64,000 nucleotides of DNA from Lactiplantibacillus pingfangensis (GTDB lineage Bacteria; Bacillota; Bacilli; Lactobacillales; Lactobacillaceae), in NCBI RefSeq assembly GCF_005404945.1, contig NZ_BJDG01000013.1, positions 23,629-87,628 on the forward strand, in the 5' to 3' direction. The position numbers and the translations under genes are program-made. Below are positions 19,043-28,401 of the stretch, piece by piece (the stretch's first letter is position 1; each line of letters begins with the position of its first letter). Below the pieces are notes generated by a model that was given only the letters and a program-made list of their open reading frames with translations, did no database searches and had not been told where the DNA came from.

Positions 19043-19117
19043 ACTTTAACGTTACAATCGTAAAAAGTCAACAATATTCTGTATTGGTATAGACGTTAAT
19101 TCGTATATATACCAATA
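19043..19117 (-). promoter_or_regulatory. glmS promoter with NagR-like inverted repeat
   Basis: Promoter: -35 TTGACT (19066-19071), 17 bases, -10 TAAAGT (19043-19048). Immediately upstream lie perfect 10-bp arms TATTGGTATA and TATACCAATA (19082-19117); ATTGGTATAGAC resembles the dre site bound by GntR/HutC regulators of the NagR type. Confidence 0.6.
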
Positions 19118-19290
19118 TAGAATGTAAGCAAAACAACCAACTGAGACATTCTGGTAGCGTCCGTAACTATTTGTTGAGATGACTAAAAGTTGCATGCACA
19201 AAATGAAATGTGAACAAGTCCATATCAGCGATGGTTGCTTCTAAACTAGACCCGTGATGAGTGAGTGCTCCGTCAGACATAATAACTGAA

Positions 19291-19367
19291 GGTTGAGTCG
19301 TCCAAGACGTGCCTGGCTTGGACCGATCCCACGACCGCATGTTATCAGCCTCAACCGGAAGCGACAG
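19291..19367 (+). repeat. Family A structured repeat, internally deleted copy A5
   Basis: Only the closing ends (GGTTGAG ... CTCAACC), hairpin P4 (TCCAAG/CTTGGA) and the 3' tail GGAAGCGACAG remain; hairpins P2 and P3 are absent. Its left flank (GTGCTCCGTCAG...ACTGAAGGTTG) resembles the left flank of copy A4 at 24050-24240. Confidence 0.75.
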
Positions 19368-19417
19368 CTGTCAACTAGTCCGTAAGTGCCGATTAGTTGC
19401 GCAACGGATTTTATTTT

Positions 19418-19879
19418 TTAATTAAAGGTTGAAAGGCGGCTAGTGGCTATTAATCCCAGTGTAACAGTAGTGACATATGAAATATTACTCACAGATAGCT
19501 AATGAAAGCATTGAGAAAGTTCAAAACACCACCGACTGGCTCAATGATTTTCAAGAATCAAATCGCCTGTTTTTGATGCCGGTTACTTTATAACCATTAA
19601 CCTAGCTGGCCGGTGTCGCTGATTGCATCGGACGTGAAAGTCCCGTTTGAGCGGCGGCTTTTTGCCGGTCTTACGGGACGGACGGTCCGGAATAGTTGCG
19701 ATTTTTGCAACCATTCCGGGCGAAGGCCAAGACCGCTCCTCAGGCTTGGCCTGGTCCCTCGTCCGCATGTAACCAGCGACACCCGGAAGCGACAGCTTTG
19801 ACTTTTCTCGTTATCAATATACTGATACGACAGCATTTATTAGTTATTATCGTCTTTCAACCTTTAGTTGCTTAATTAA
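19418..19879. repeat. Inverted ends enclosing family A copy A2
   Basis: TTAATTAAAGGTTGAAAG (19418-19435) is mirrored by CTTTCAACCTTTA...TTAATTAA (19854-19879), bracketing 462 bases that include copy A2. The interior has no coding frame. The same CTTTCAACCTTT also follows copy A4 at about 24472. Confidence 0.5.
19612..19792 (+). repeat. Family A structured repeat, full copy A2
   Basis: P1 closing stem GGTGTCGCTG/CAGCGACACC extended inward by ATTGCAT-CGGACG with CGTCCGCATGTAAC; P2 GTCCCGT...GGC/GCC...ACGGGAC; P3 CCGGAATAGTTGC/GCAACCATTCCGG; P4 GGCCAAG/CTTGGCC; tail GGAAGCGAC. It lies between glmM and glmS, outside both transcription units. Confidence 0.88.
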
Positions 19880-19885
19880 AATTGC

Positions 19886-19928
19886 ACAAAAATGGCCGAA
19901 CCAGGAAAATCATCCTAGTTCGACCACT
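19886..19928 (-). terminator. glmM terminator
   Basis: TGGTCGAACTAGG pairs with CCTGGTTCGGCCA and is followed leftwards by five T. Confidence 0.85.
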
Positions 19929-19950
19929 ATTTGGTTAACTTTAATTGTAA

Positions 19951-21309
19951 TTAAGCTTCGACGCCAACTTCATCGCGGACAACGTCGACAATGCGATCAA
20001 CATAAGCATTGACCAATTCGTTAGTCTTAGCTTCCGCCATAACCCGGAGTAAGTCTTGCGTCCCTGAAGGGCGAACTAAGACCCGACCATCACCAGCCAT
20101 TTCGGTTTCAACTTCACCGATTACGGCTTTAATTTGGTCATTGTTCAAGGCCGCTTGCTTATCTTGGACCTTCACGTTGACTAATTTTTGTGGATAAGTG
20201 GTGACTTCATCTGCTAATTCAGATAACTTCTTGCCAGTTTCTTTCATGACATGCAGTAATTGAATCCCAGTTAACATCCCATCACCAGTCGTATTGAAGT
20301 CTAAGAAGACCACGTGACCTGATTGTTCGCCACCAAGATTGAAACCGTCTTTGAGCATTTCTTCGACGACGTAACGATCCCCAACTTGGGTTTGTTCGCT
20401 GTGCAAGCCAGCAGCTTCCAAGGCTTTGTATAAGCCAAGGTTACTCATTACCGTTGTGACCACCGTATCTTTTTTGAGTTTACCGCGTTCCGCTAAGAAC
20501 TTCCCACAAATATACATGATCTTGTCACCATCAATCACGTGACCCAATTCGTCAACCGCGATACAACGGTCACCATCGCCATCAAAGGCTAAACCGACTT
20601 GCGCACCCTTTTCAACGACGAATTTTGACAAGGCTTCTGGATGTGTTGACCCCACACCCTTATTGATGTTCAGACCATCAGGTGACGTTGCCATGGTGTC
20701 AAAATCAACATTTAAGTCAGCAAAAATCCGTGAAACCAAGTTACTGGTTGACCCGTTAGCCCCATCAACAGCCAAATGAATTCCGCTCAAATCATCAGGA
20801 ATCGTTTGTTCCAAAAATTGAGAATACTTCAAATTACCCTCTGGAAAATCAGCCACCGTCCCTAAACCTTCAGCGGCTGGGCGTGGTAAATCATCGGTTG
20901 GTTGTTCCAATAAGGCTTCAATTTCTTCTTCCTTGGCATCGGACAACTTAAAGCCGTCACCACCAAAGAACTTAATGCCGTTATCTTCAACTGGATTATG
21001 TGAAGCAGAAATCATCACACCGGCATCAGCATCTTGAATCCGAACCAAATAAGCCACACCAGGTGTCGTAATGACGCCTAAACGGAGCACTTCAATTCCG
21101 GCAGATAATAGCCCAGCAATCAATGATTCTTCTAACATTTGACCAGAAATTCGCGTGTCACGTGCGACTAAAACTCGTGGTTGCGTGTCCTTGTCTTTGG
21201 CATGTTCCGTTAAGACATAGCCACCAGCACGACCTAAACGAAAAGCCAATTCGGGTGTTAGCCCAGAGTTCGCAATCCCACGGACACCATCAGTACCAAA
21301 ATATTTCAT
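19951..21309 (-). CDS. glmM: Phosphoglucosamine mutase
   Basis: 452 residues. N-terminal [13 protein letters not shown], active-site [16 protein letters not shown] (phosphoserine), metal loop DGDGDR, sugar loop GGEQSGH and C-terminal phosphate-binding [12 protein letters not shown] are all intact. It converts glucosamine 6-phosphate to glucosamine 1-phosphate for UDP-GlcNAc. It is the third gene of the conserved cdaA-cdaR-glmM operon (25 bases after cdaR); in related bacteria GlmM binds and inhibits CdaA, linking wall precursors to c-di-AMP. Confidence 0.98.
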   Translation of the reverse strand: MKYFGTDGVRGIANSGLTPELAFRLGRAGGYVLTEHAKDKDTQPRVLVARDTRISGQMLEESLIAGLLSAGIEVLRLGVITTPGVAYLVRIQDADAGVMISASHNPVEDNGIKFFGGDGFKLSDAKEEEIEALLEQPTDDLPRPAAEGLGTVADFPEGNLKYSQFLEQTIPDDLSGIHLAVDGANGSTSNLVSRIFADLNVDFDTMATSPDGLNINKGVGSTHPEALSKFVVEKGAQVGLAFDGDGDRCIAVDELGHVIDGDKIMYICGKFLAERGKLKKDTVVTTVMSNLGLYKALEAAGLHSEQTQVGDRYVVEEMLKDGFNLGGEQSGHVVFLDFNTTGDGMLTGIQLLHVMKETGKKLSELADEVTTYPQKLVNVKVQDKQAALNNDQIKAVIGEVETEMAGDGRVLVRPSGTQDLLRVMAEAKTNELVNAYVDRIVDVVRDEVGVEA

Positions 21310-21334
21310 CGTTTCTTTACCTCATTTCAGATTT

Positions 21335-22315
21335 TCAGTTACTCTTAACTGTAATTTTCACTTTGATTGACGTTGGATTAATCGAAGAAATGCCATCTTC
21401 GTCGGTATTTGAAAGATCAACCGTCTTCGTGGTCGTCGCGTTAACATCCGTAACATCAACGTCAACCGGCAATTTATCCAATTTAGCCAATGCGGCCTTC
21501 GTTCCCATGACGGTCACCGACTTCGTATCCGTTGAAAACGAATAACTTGTATCGGCCGACGTCTTACCGCTAGCCTTGAGATCGACCGGCACATCTTTCT
21601 TCGCCGCGGCTGCCGTAATTGGAATATAAACGGAAGTCGTCGATGGCGTCAAAACCACATTCAAGGTTTGACCATTCGCATCCAGCGCTTCAATCATCGC
21701 TTGTTGGTTCACGGATTTTTTCAAATTCTTTTCCGTATTAACCACTGCCACCACTTTGGCAACCTTGCTAACCTCACTCACAGCCCCCGTCACTTTAACC
21801 GAAGCGGTGCCTAAGCGTGCACTGCCAACTTCGTAACCAGACGCCACGTTGGCGTTATTAAAATCAGCACTGACTTTATAAGTTGCCGTTCGCCGTGGTT
21901 GAATATTAATATGAATATATTTTTGATCTAGCGTATAACTTAATTCTTTATTCAACCCGTTGACTTGAACTTTCACACTGTGACGACCAACCGATAAATC
22001 CGACAAATTCGCATAAACTTTAAAATTTTGCGTATTCGCGGTGGTCGTGACTAATGCTGCCGGGCCCTCAATCGTAATTTTAACATTTTCGGGATAGCCC
22101 GTCACAAAATACTTCGTGCTATTGACGTTCAACTCTAAGGGCGCACTAATGGTCACTTTGCGGTTGGAAGTCAGCGTTGTTTTAGACGCATTATTTGTTA
22201 AAACACTCGACGTCGTGTTATTTGTTTTCATTGAGCTAACATAAGCAAATAATGCCAGTGCACAAATCAAGGCCAATAGTCGCATTGACCAGGCGCTATC
22301 CATAAATTTTTTCAC
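21335..22315 (-). CDS. cdaR: CdaA regulatory protein (YbbR domains)
   Basis: 326 residues: one N-terminal membrane anchor (about residues 10-27) and an extracytoplasmic part with about four YbbR repeats (for example KVTISAPLELNV, TYKVSADFNNANVASGYEVGSARLGTASVKVTG, KDVPVDLKASGK). It modulates the membrane diadenylate cyclase CdaA. The start is GTG, overlapping the cdaA stop by four bases (GTGA), with GGAGGAGGG upstream. Translational coupling with cdaA is likely. Confidence 0.95.
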   Translation of the reverse strand: MKKFMDSAWSMRLLALICALALFAYVSSMKTNNTTSSVLTNNASKTTLTSNRKVTISAPLELNVNSTKYFVTGYPENVKITIEGPAALVTTTANTQNFKVYANLSDLSVGRHSVKVQVNGLNKELSYTLDQKYIHINIQPRRTATYKVSADFNNANVASGYEVGSARLGTASVKVTGAVSEVSKVAKVVAVVNTEKNLKKSVNQQAMIEALDANGQTLNVVLTPSTTSVYIPITAAAAKKDVPVDLKASGKTSADTSYSFSTDTKSVTVMGTKAALAKLDKLPVDVDVTDVNATTTKTVDLSNTDEDGISSINPTSIKVKITVKSN

Positions 22316-23154
22316 TTACGTAGCCCTCCTCCAAAGATATGTGCAAACCAATTCTGAATCGCATTTTGCTTCGTCTCATCTTCTGGTGTGAGCAAGATTT
22401 GACGGAAGTAGCGCAAGTAGTTTTCACGGGTCATGCCACGCATTAATTCGTTATCTTTGGTAATGGAAACTTCACCAGTTTCTTCGGAAATGACGATGGT
22501 TAATGCATCCGTCACTTCACTAATACCGACAGCGGCTCGATGTCTAGTGCCTAACTCCTTTGGAATCAAGTTACTTTCAGACAAAGGCAAGTATGCCGCT
22601 GCGACTTTAATTTGATTGTCTTGGATAATGACCGCACCATCATGTAAAGGTGTGTTTGGAATAAAAATATTAATCAGGAGCTCGCCAGTAATGTCCGCAT
22701 CAAGGGCGATCCCAGTTTCAATATAGTCTTCCAAACCAGTATCCAGCTTAATGGACATGAGGGCGCCAATTCGCCGTTTAGCCATGTACTGAATCGCTTT
22801 GTCCAATTCATTGATCATCCGCTCTTCATCTTCATTTTGCCGCTTACCACGGACAAAAATAGAACCGCGACCGAGGTGTTCGAGTCCCCGCCGGATTTCC
22901 GGTTGAAAAATGATAACGAGCGCAATCACACCCCAATTGATAATCTGATCCATGATCCACGAAACTGTATCTAGACCAATGAACACACTCAGAATTTTGA
23001 CAACGGCAATGACAACGATACCACGGAACAACTGCACCGCTTTAGTCCCTTGCAACAAGACAATCAATTCATAAATGACGAACCAGACCACTAGAATGTC
23101 AAGGAGCCGGACAAAGTTGGTCACTGTCAACAAATCGCTCCAGTTGAAGTTCAT
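22312..23154 (-). CDS. cdaA: Diadenylate cyclase (c-di-AMP synthase)
   Basis: 280 residues. Three N-terminal membrane segments are followed by the DisA_N cyclase domain with the catalytic DGA (NTPLHDGAVIIQ) and RHR (LGTRHRAAVGISE) motifs. It makes c-di-AMP from two ATP; c-di-AMP controls K+ and osmolyte uptake and wall homeostasis. First gene of cdaA-cdaR-glmM; AAGGAGGGGG precedes the ATG. The upstream region is divergent from the DUF1361 gene. Confidence 0.97.
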   Translation of the reverse strand: MNFNWSDLLTVTNFVRLLDILVVWFVIYELIVLLQGTKAVQLFRGIVVIAVVKILSVFIGLDTVSWIMDQIINWGVIALVIIFQPEIRRGLEHLGRGSIFVRGKRQNEDEERMINELDKAIQYMAKRRIGALMSIKLDTGLEDYIETGIALDADITGELLINIFIPNTPLHDGAVIIQDNQIKVAAAYLPLSESNLIPKELGTRHRAAVGISEVTDALTIVISEETGEVSITKDNELMRGMTRENYLRYFRQILLTPEDETKQNAIQNWFAHIFGGGLRK

Positions 23155-23337
23155 AATCCCCCTCCTTGTGAAAAATATTTACTTTCACATTATAGCACGG
23201 GGAACTCTTAGCGTTGACCCATTTTAGAATGGAAGCCGTAATTTCCTGGATTATTTGCATTAATATTAAACTTGCGATTATTTAATATAGATTGGTTAAT
23301 ATTTCTGTTAAAATAATGGTGAAAGTGTGGTGATCAA

Positions 23338-24009
23338 ATGACCCGGTTACAGCGTTGGCTCGTGCGGCTCTTTTATTGGGGCTTTATTGGTTTCGTGGCG
23401 TTAACCATCCATGATTCCTTTTCATTTTTATTGCTCAATACCTTACTTGCTTATATTCCGATTGAATTAAGTTTCTGGCTGACTAAGCGGCGTTCAACAT
23501 TGCTGTTTTGGATCATCGTCGTCATTTGGTTACTCTTTTATCCGAATACGCCGTACTTATTAACAGACTTGTTCCATTTAAGCTTATTAAAGCCATACGC
23601 AATCAATGGTTTACTAAAATTCAATCTGAGCATGTGGCGTGACTTCGCCTATTTAGTCGCGCCCACCGTCGTTTCAATCATTATTGGCACCTACACGGTT
23701 GACCAAATTGCCCAAGAATTGCAGCGGCGCTTACGGCTCACGAAACTGCCGGCTGGTCGAACCCTAATCAGTATCGCCCTGTTCCTGTTCGCAAGTATCG
23801 GCGTTTATGTTGGCCGCTTCATGCGACTTCATACGATTTATCTTTTAATTACGCCACAATATGTCTTGGAGCAACTCGCAGAAATGTGGTCAAACAAAAT
23901 GCTCGCCTTCGTCCTACTGATGTGGTTATTACAATTAGTCATTTACGGTGCTTGGCGATTTACAACCACTCCCACTAGTGAAAAAGACAAGTCATCTGAC
24001 CAGCCTTGA
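23338..24009 (+). CDS. DUF1361-family membrane protein
   Basis: 223 residues, about six membrane helices. The family signatures AYIPIELSFWL and WLLFYPNTPYLLTDLFHLS are clear. The charged C-terminus (TPTSEKDKSSDQP) is cytoplasmic or extracellular. Function is unknown; DUF1361 proteins are common in lactobacilli. Divergent from cdaA. A GTGGTG-type ribosome site precedes the ATG. No terminator is obvious directly after it; the structured element C begins about 55 bases downstream. Confidence 0.85.
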   Translation: MTRLQRWLVRLFYWGFIGFVALTIHDSFSFLLLNTLLAYIPIELSFWLTKRRSTLLFWIIVVIWLLFYPNTPYLLTDLFHLSLLKPYAINGLLKFNLSMWRDFAYLVAPTVVSIIIGTYTVDQIAQELQRRLRLTKLPAGRTLISIALFLFASIGVYVGRFMRLHTIYLLITPQYVLEQLAEMWSNKMLAFVLLMWLLQLVIYGAWRFTTTPTSEKDKSSDQP

Positions 24010-24065
24010 CCGTTTAATTAACGGAGACTGTTGATTTAGGCTTGTAGTGAGCGCTCCGTCAGTCA

Positions 24066-24214
24066 AAATCGTTGTGCTAGGCGGGACAGTCCCAACCAGA
24101 AAACGGTCTGTGACTTCGATTTCAAGCCGATAGCCCACGTCTTGAAATCGCCCAGTGATTAGGCGGCCCAGAACGCCGACTAATCTTACCGACACAGCAC
24201 AACGATTCCGCCTG
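24066..24214 (+). repeat. Structured element C (single copy here)
   Basis: Closing stem ATCGTTGTGCT/AGCACAACGAT (perfect 11 bp) with further AGGCGG...CCGCCT complementarity, enclosing hairpins CGATTTCAAG/CTTGAAATCG (perfect 10 bp) and GATTAGGCGG/CGCCGACTAATC. Same design as families A and B but different sequence. It directly precedes family A copy A4. Confidence 0.6.
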
Positions 24215-24238
24215 TCTACGCTAAGCTTAATAGCTGAA

Positions 24239-24417
24239 GGTTGGGACTGATAACATCGGTCGTGATGGTCGCGTTGCATCAGCCGTTTTTGCCGACGTTA
24301 CGCCACGGACGGACCGGGACACTTGCGCTTTTGGCAAGGGTTCCGGACGAGGTCCAAGACGTCCTTGGCTTGGACCGGTCCCACGACCGCATGTTATCAG
24401 TCTCAACCGGAAGTGAA
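24239..24417 (+). repeat. Family A structured repeat, full copy A4
   Basis: P1: GGTTGGGACTGATAACAT-CGGTCGTG against CACGACCGCATGTTATCAGTCTCAACC, about 26 bp with one mismatch and one bulged G. P3 carries CTTGC/GCAAG where A2 has GTTGC/GCAAC; P4 carries GGTCCAAG/CTTGGACC where A2 has GGCCAAG/CTTGGCC. Tail GGAAGTGA. Confidence 0.88.
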
Positions 24418-24486
24418 ATCCGTATGGACCTGATTATTGACGCAGTGGGGCTTACTCGCGAATTTCATCTTTCAACCTTTCCTTTA

Positions 24487-24536
24487 AAATAAATACGGCA
24501 GTGAATTGACGTTTTCGTCGACTCACTGCCGTATTT
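24487..24536 (-). terminator. Terminator of the marR gene
   Basis: AATACGGCAGTGA...GACG-TTTT-CGTC...TCACTGCCGTATT; leftwards followed by TATTTTAAA. It may also stop rightward readthrough from the repeats. Confidence 0.8.
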
Positions 24537-24550
24537 GTTGTTGAGTTGCT

Positions 24551-25060
24551 TTAAAGCACTTTAGGATCACTATATGTCGAATGTGCACTCCGTTTATCAT
24601 GGAGACCGCTGAAACCACTAAAGCCCATTTCAGTCGCTTTCTTCTCCGCATCCGTAATATAACGTAGCGTATCATCCGCCCGCTTTTCACCATAAACTTG
24701 TAACCATTGATGGAACCGTTCATCCGATGCCGAACTAATGGCTTGCTCAACCTTTAAGCCCGCTGGTGTTAACGACAAATATTTAATCCGTCGATCACTG
24801 GCATTAGTCGTTTGATCAATATACTTTAAGTCGAGTAAGACATTAATTTGCCGCGCAATTGCACTTCGTGAAACACGTTGGGCATTGGCAATTTTAACCA
24901 GTGTCAACGGTTCCTTCGTTGTCGCAATCATCTGCATCACAATATAAGCCTCGAAAGTGATCTTATACGGCCGTGTTGGCACTGAGACAAAGTCACCAAT
25001 GTATTTCAAAATATGCATATAAGTTTCAACGAATTGTTCGTGGATCTCTGCTTCTGTCAT
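24551..25060 (-). CDS. MarR-family transcriptional regulator
   Basis: 169 residues. The winged helix is clear: EPLTLVKIANAQRVSRSAIARQINVLLDLKYIDQTTNASDRRIKYLSLTPAGLKVEQ, including the DRR wing. The last 30 residues (GFSGFSGLHDKRSAHSTYSDPKVL) are an unusual hydrophilic tail. GGGGG precedes the ATG. A perfect 16-bp palindrome 47 bases upstream suggests autoregulation. Target genes are unknown; the Na+/H+ antiporter gene upstream on the same strand is one candidate neighbour. Confidence 0.9.
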   Translation of the reverse strand: MTEAEIHEQFVETYMHILKYIGDFVSVPTRPYKITFEAYIVMQMIATTKEPLTLVKIANAQRVSRSAIARQINVLLDLKYIDQTTNASDRRIKYLSLTPAGLKVEQAISSASDERFHQWLQVYGEKRADDTLRYITDAEKKATEMGFSGFSGLHDKRSAHSTYSDPKVL

Positions 25061-25106
25061 ATGACGTCCCCCCGCTAGGTTTCACCTAATAATCCCGTTT
25101 ATTACT

Positions 25107-25122
25107 TGGCAATTAATTGCCA
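25107..25122. promoter_or_regulatory. Perfect palindrome upstream of marR
   Basis: TGGCAATTAATTGCCA, 16 bp with no spacer, in the 140-base gap between the antiporter stop and marR. Likely the MarR operator. Confidence 0.6.
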
Positions 25123-25200
25123 GTTCTAATCATTCACTCTAAATACTATTCTAACCTTATTATAACCGAGAAGGCTTGCAATGCAATATAAAATAATTTA

Positions 25201-27336
25201 TTAATCGTCGTCTGCTTCCAGATCATTCAACATCAGTAAGTTTTCAGAATAGTTAATGAACTGTCGGAGTTTCGAGGCGGTGCGTAGACTAATTTGTCCA
25301 CTTTCTAATAAATGTTGTACACCGGCACGTTCTGCACCTAAACTTTTAATTCGGAGTGCTTGCAATTGTCGCTCATAATCGGCTCGTGACAAACTATGAT
25401 CCGCCTTTGCGCTCTCAATCCGGTTGCGATAATGAACAATCAAGTGATATAACGCCTGACGGTCAAATTGTTGTTCGTCGACACCGGTCTGTTTTAAATA
25501 TTGTGACAACGATTTAATCGCTGCTTTGGAAGCCACACGTTGAATCGCCAATTGTTCCGCACGAAATTTATCACTATCGACTGGCGTTAACCAAATTCGT
25601 AGACTCTGCATGCCGCGTGAAAGCATTAACCGTAACGAACGCAGTGTTGGTAATCCGGGTTTATGTGCCGCTTGTGACAGGCGTTGTTCGCGCCGCTCGA
25701 TCCGGCGTAAATAAGCTTGTGCACCTAATTTAGACGTCTCCCCGGCAACGAGCATCTCTTTAACCGCCTGCCGCTCACCAGCTAAGGCAACTAAGCGCAA
25801 CTGCATTTCATCCGTCAACATTGGTTGCAGTTCATCGGCTGTCTGTGAGGCCACTTCTAAACGCCGAATTTGAAATTGTTGATCCAAGATCAAATCATAC
25901 GCAGCCCGTTGATTTTCAGGACGTCGATGCTCTTCAATATTTTGCACGGCCAGTTGTAACACATAGATCCGTGCTTGCTTATAAGTAAATTGTTGGGGCG
26001 TCGCTTCGGCAGTTACGTCAGCTGCTTCTGAATCATCAGCGACAACCACCGTGCCATCTTCATCAAGACTGGAGCCACGGGTCATGAATGGTAATGATTT
26101 AGCTGCCATCAACGGCAAGATGCCAGCGGCCGAAACCAAGCTGACAATAATCACCCCAGCGGCAATGAACAAGACTAACGACCGTTCCGGGAAGGCCGCA
26201 CCAGTGGCAATCACAGTTGGAATCGTGAAGACCCCAGCCATCGTGATCGCCCCACGCACGCCAGATAACCCAGATAGCGTGGCAATTCTTAAACTTGGTT
26301 TGGATTTTTCGTGATTCCGCAACCAAGTCATTAACATATAGCCATATGTCCAGGCCACCCGAATCAATAATAAAATTCCCCAAACAATCAGCACATCAAA
26401 AATCGCATGTAACGTATTAGTATGGTTGCCTTCGATAGTTGCTTGCGTCGCAACGGGCAACTCAATCCCAAGAATCAGAAAAACAATACCGTTTAACAAA
26501 TAAACAATAATATTCCAAACTTTTTCCGTGACTAACCGCAGTTCGGGGGCATCCTCCGCTTCATGTGACCCTTGCACATGTGCGAGAACCCCGGCCGCAA
26601 CCACCGCGACAACCCCCGAAGCGTGAAACCATTCTTCAGCCACAAAATAAATCGCAAACGGTGTCAAGATTTGTAACACCACGTTGAACACTGTGTCGTT
26701 GATTCCTTCGCGCCGTAAAATATCGCGAATCAATTGAATAATCGTAATTAAAGCCAACCCAACCGCTAAACCAACTAAACTGATATAAAAGAAATCGCCG
26801 ATTGCTTTGCCAAGGACAAAACTCCCTGTGACCGCTGCGGCCAAAGCATATTTAAAACCAATCAAGCCACTGGCATCATTGATTAAGCTTTCGCCACTAA
26901 CCAAATGCAAAATTTCTTTAGGCAATTTGACTCCCTCAGAAATCGATTGTACCGCCATTGGATCAGTTGGCGAGAGAATGGCAGCTAAAGCAATACTAAC
27001 TGCCAATGGAATCGTTGGAATCAGAATATGAATCAAAAATCCGCCTAAAATAGTGGTGATGAATACTAGCACGATTGCGTTGGCAAAAATTGCCCCGCGA
27101 AGTTCCCATAACTCTTGTTTTGGAAACTGTCTGCCATCGTTGTACAGCATCGGTGCAATAAAGACTAGCATGAACCAGTCCGTTTGCAACTTAACTTGTA
27201 CATTTAATAATAAAGCCACTCCTAGACCCAGCCCGACTTGGATTAAACTGACCGGGATTGCGACTAGATAGTGGCTCAACACATTCGACAGCAGCACTAA
27301 ACATGCCAATAAAATCACTAATTCGATGATCGGCAT
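25201..27336 (-). CDS. CPA1-family Na+/H+ antiporter
   Basis: 711 residues from the preferred start. About twelve membrane helices (residues 1-410) with the CPA1 core SPTDPMAV (LAAILSPTDPMAVQSI) and ESLINDASGL, the ion-binding ND(A/G) motif. A roughly 290-residue cytoplasmic C-terminal domain is helical and charged. It exchanges external H+ for Na+ or K+. The ATG at 27336 follows AAAGGAGG; the longer TTG frame starts before this ribosome site and is unlikely. It is 40 bases downstream of murB on the same strand. Confidence 0.92.
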   Translation of the reverse strand: MPIIELVILLACLVLLSNVLSHYLVAIPVSLIQVGLGLGVALLLNVQVKLQTDWFMLVFIAPMLYNDGRQFPKQELWELRGAIFANAIVLVFITTILGGFLIHILIPTIPLAVSIALAAILSPTDPMAVQSISEGVKLPKEILHLVSGESLINDASGLIGFKYALAAAVTGSFVLGKAIGDFFYISLVGLAVGLALITIIQLIRDILRREGINDTVFNVVLQILTPFAIYFVAEEWFHASGVVAVVAAGVLAHVQGSHEAEDAPELRLVTEKVWNIIVYLLNGIVFLILGIELPVATQATIEGNHTNTLHAIFDVLIVWGILLLIRVAWTYGYMLMTWLRNHEKSKPSLRIATLSGLSGVRGAITMAGVFTIPTVIATGAAFPERSLVLFIAAGVIIVSLVSAAGILPLMAAKSLPFMTRGSSLDEDGTVVVADDSEAADVTAEATPQQFTYKQARIYVLQLAVQNIEEHRRPENQRAAYDLILDQQFQIRRLEVASQTADELQPMLTDEMQLRLVALAGERQAVKEMLVAGETSKLGAQAYLRRIERREQRLSQAAHKPGLPTLRSLRLMLSRGMQSLRIWLTPVDSDKFRAEQLAIQRVASKAAIKSLSQYLKQTGVDEQQFDRQALYHLIVHYRNRIESAKADHSLSRADYERQLQALRIKSLGAERAGVQHLLESGQISLRTASKLRQFINYSENLLMLNDLEADDD

Positions 27337-27375
27337 TAAAGTGTTGCCTCCTTTGTTCAATATAATTTGAAAGTG

Positions 27376-28278
27376 CTATTTGACATCCTCGCCGATGATC
27401 CGAACTTCGGTCTCAAGGTGAACGCCAAAGGTTTCATAAACAACTTTTTGCACATAATGAATCATATCCATGTAGTCGGTCGCCGTTGCATGATCGACAT
27501 TAATAATAAAGCCAGCGTGTTTCTTGGAAACTTGCGCGCCGCCAATTTGATGTCCTTGTAGACCGGCATCATGGATTAGTTTACCAGTAAAGTAGCCGGT
27601 TGGTCGCTTGAAAACACTCCCACACGATGGCCACTCTAAAGGCTGCTTCGACGCCCGGAGTGTATTGAGCTCATCCATCCGAGCTTGGATCGTCTTCTGG
27701 TTACCGGGTTTAAGCTTAAAGGTGGCCGTAACCACGGTGTCATCGTAATCTTGGACCGTACTGTGACGATAACCGAATTCAAGGTCGGCATTCGATAATG
27801 TTTTTAAATGCCCTTCGCGCGTTAAAACAGTGACTTCTTCAATGACTTCACTCATTTCACCGCCGTAAGCGCCAGCATTCATAAAGACTGCACCACCGAC
27901 ACTGCCAGGAATACCGGCTGCAAATTCAAGCCCCGTGAGACTCGCCTGACAAGCAACCTTAGTCGTGGCAATTAACGCCGCACCGGCTTCGGCCACCACT
28001 TCAGTTTCACTGGCATGAATCTGGGCCATTTTGGTCAAAATAATCGTCAAGCCACGAATGCCACCATCCTTAACGATTAAATTGCTGGCATTCCCGATTA
28101 TGGTGATTGGCATTTCGCGGGCATCGGCAAATTCAATCAAACTTTTCGTTTCACTGATTGACTTAGGAAATGCCACGTAATCTGCGGGACCTCCAGTTTT
28201 AGTATTCGTATAATGACTCAGTGATTCATCTTTTTTAATTTCAATGGCTGGAAAACTGGCCAACACATCTTGGGTCAT
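27376..28278 (-). CDS. murB: UDP-N-acetylenolpyruvoylglucosamine reductase
   Basis: 300 residues. FAD-binding region ([27 protein letters not shown]), [25 protein letters not shown], the catalytic SCGSVFKRP, and [26 protein letters not shown] near the end; complete type II-like MurB. It makes UDP-MurNAc in the cytosol. The ATG at 28278 follows AAAGGAAC; an upstream in-frame ATG at 28296 overlaps that ribosome site. Its start is divergent from nothing; the Gfo/Idh gene lies upstream on the same strand. Confidence 0.97.
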   Translation of the reverse strand: MTQDVLASFPAIEIKKDESLSHYTNTKTGGPADYVAFPKSISETKSLIEFADAREMPITIIGNASNLIVKDGGIRGLTIILTKMAQIHASETEVVAEAGAALIATTKVACQASLTGLEFAAGIPGSVGGAVFMNAGAYGGEMSEVIEEVTVLTREGHLKTLSNADLEFGYRHSTVQDYDDTVVTATFKLKPGNQKTIQARMDELNTLRASKQPLEWPSCGSVFKRPTGYFTGKLIHDAGLQGHQIGGAQVSKKHAGFIINVDHATATDYMDMIHYVQKVVYETFGVHLETEVRIIGEDVK

Positions 28279-28401
28279 GGGTAAAGTTCCTTTCATGGTT
28301 CAATTTTACAATTATTTTAAGGACGGTACGCTCAATCCCCACTCGTTATCGTCGAGATAAGGTCTAAAGTAACCGTTAGAGTGTTTTAATGATAGCACTT
28401 T

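Noticed and set aside
19583..19836. Several 60-80 codon frames over family A copy A2
   Set aside because: They arise from GC-rich palindromic sequence, overlap on both strands and have no ribosome sites.
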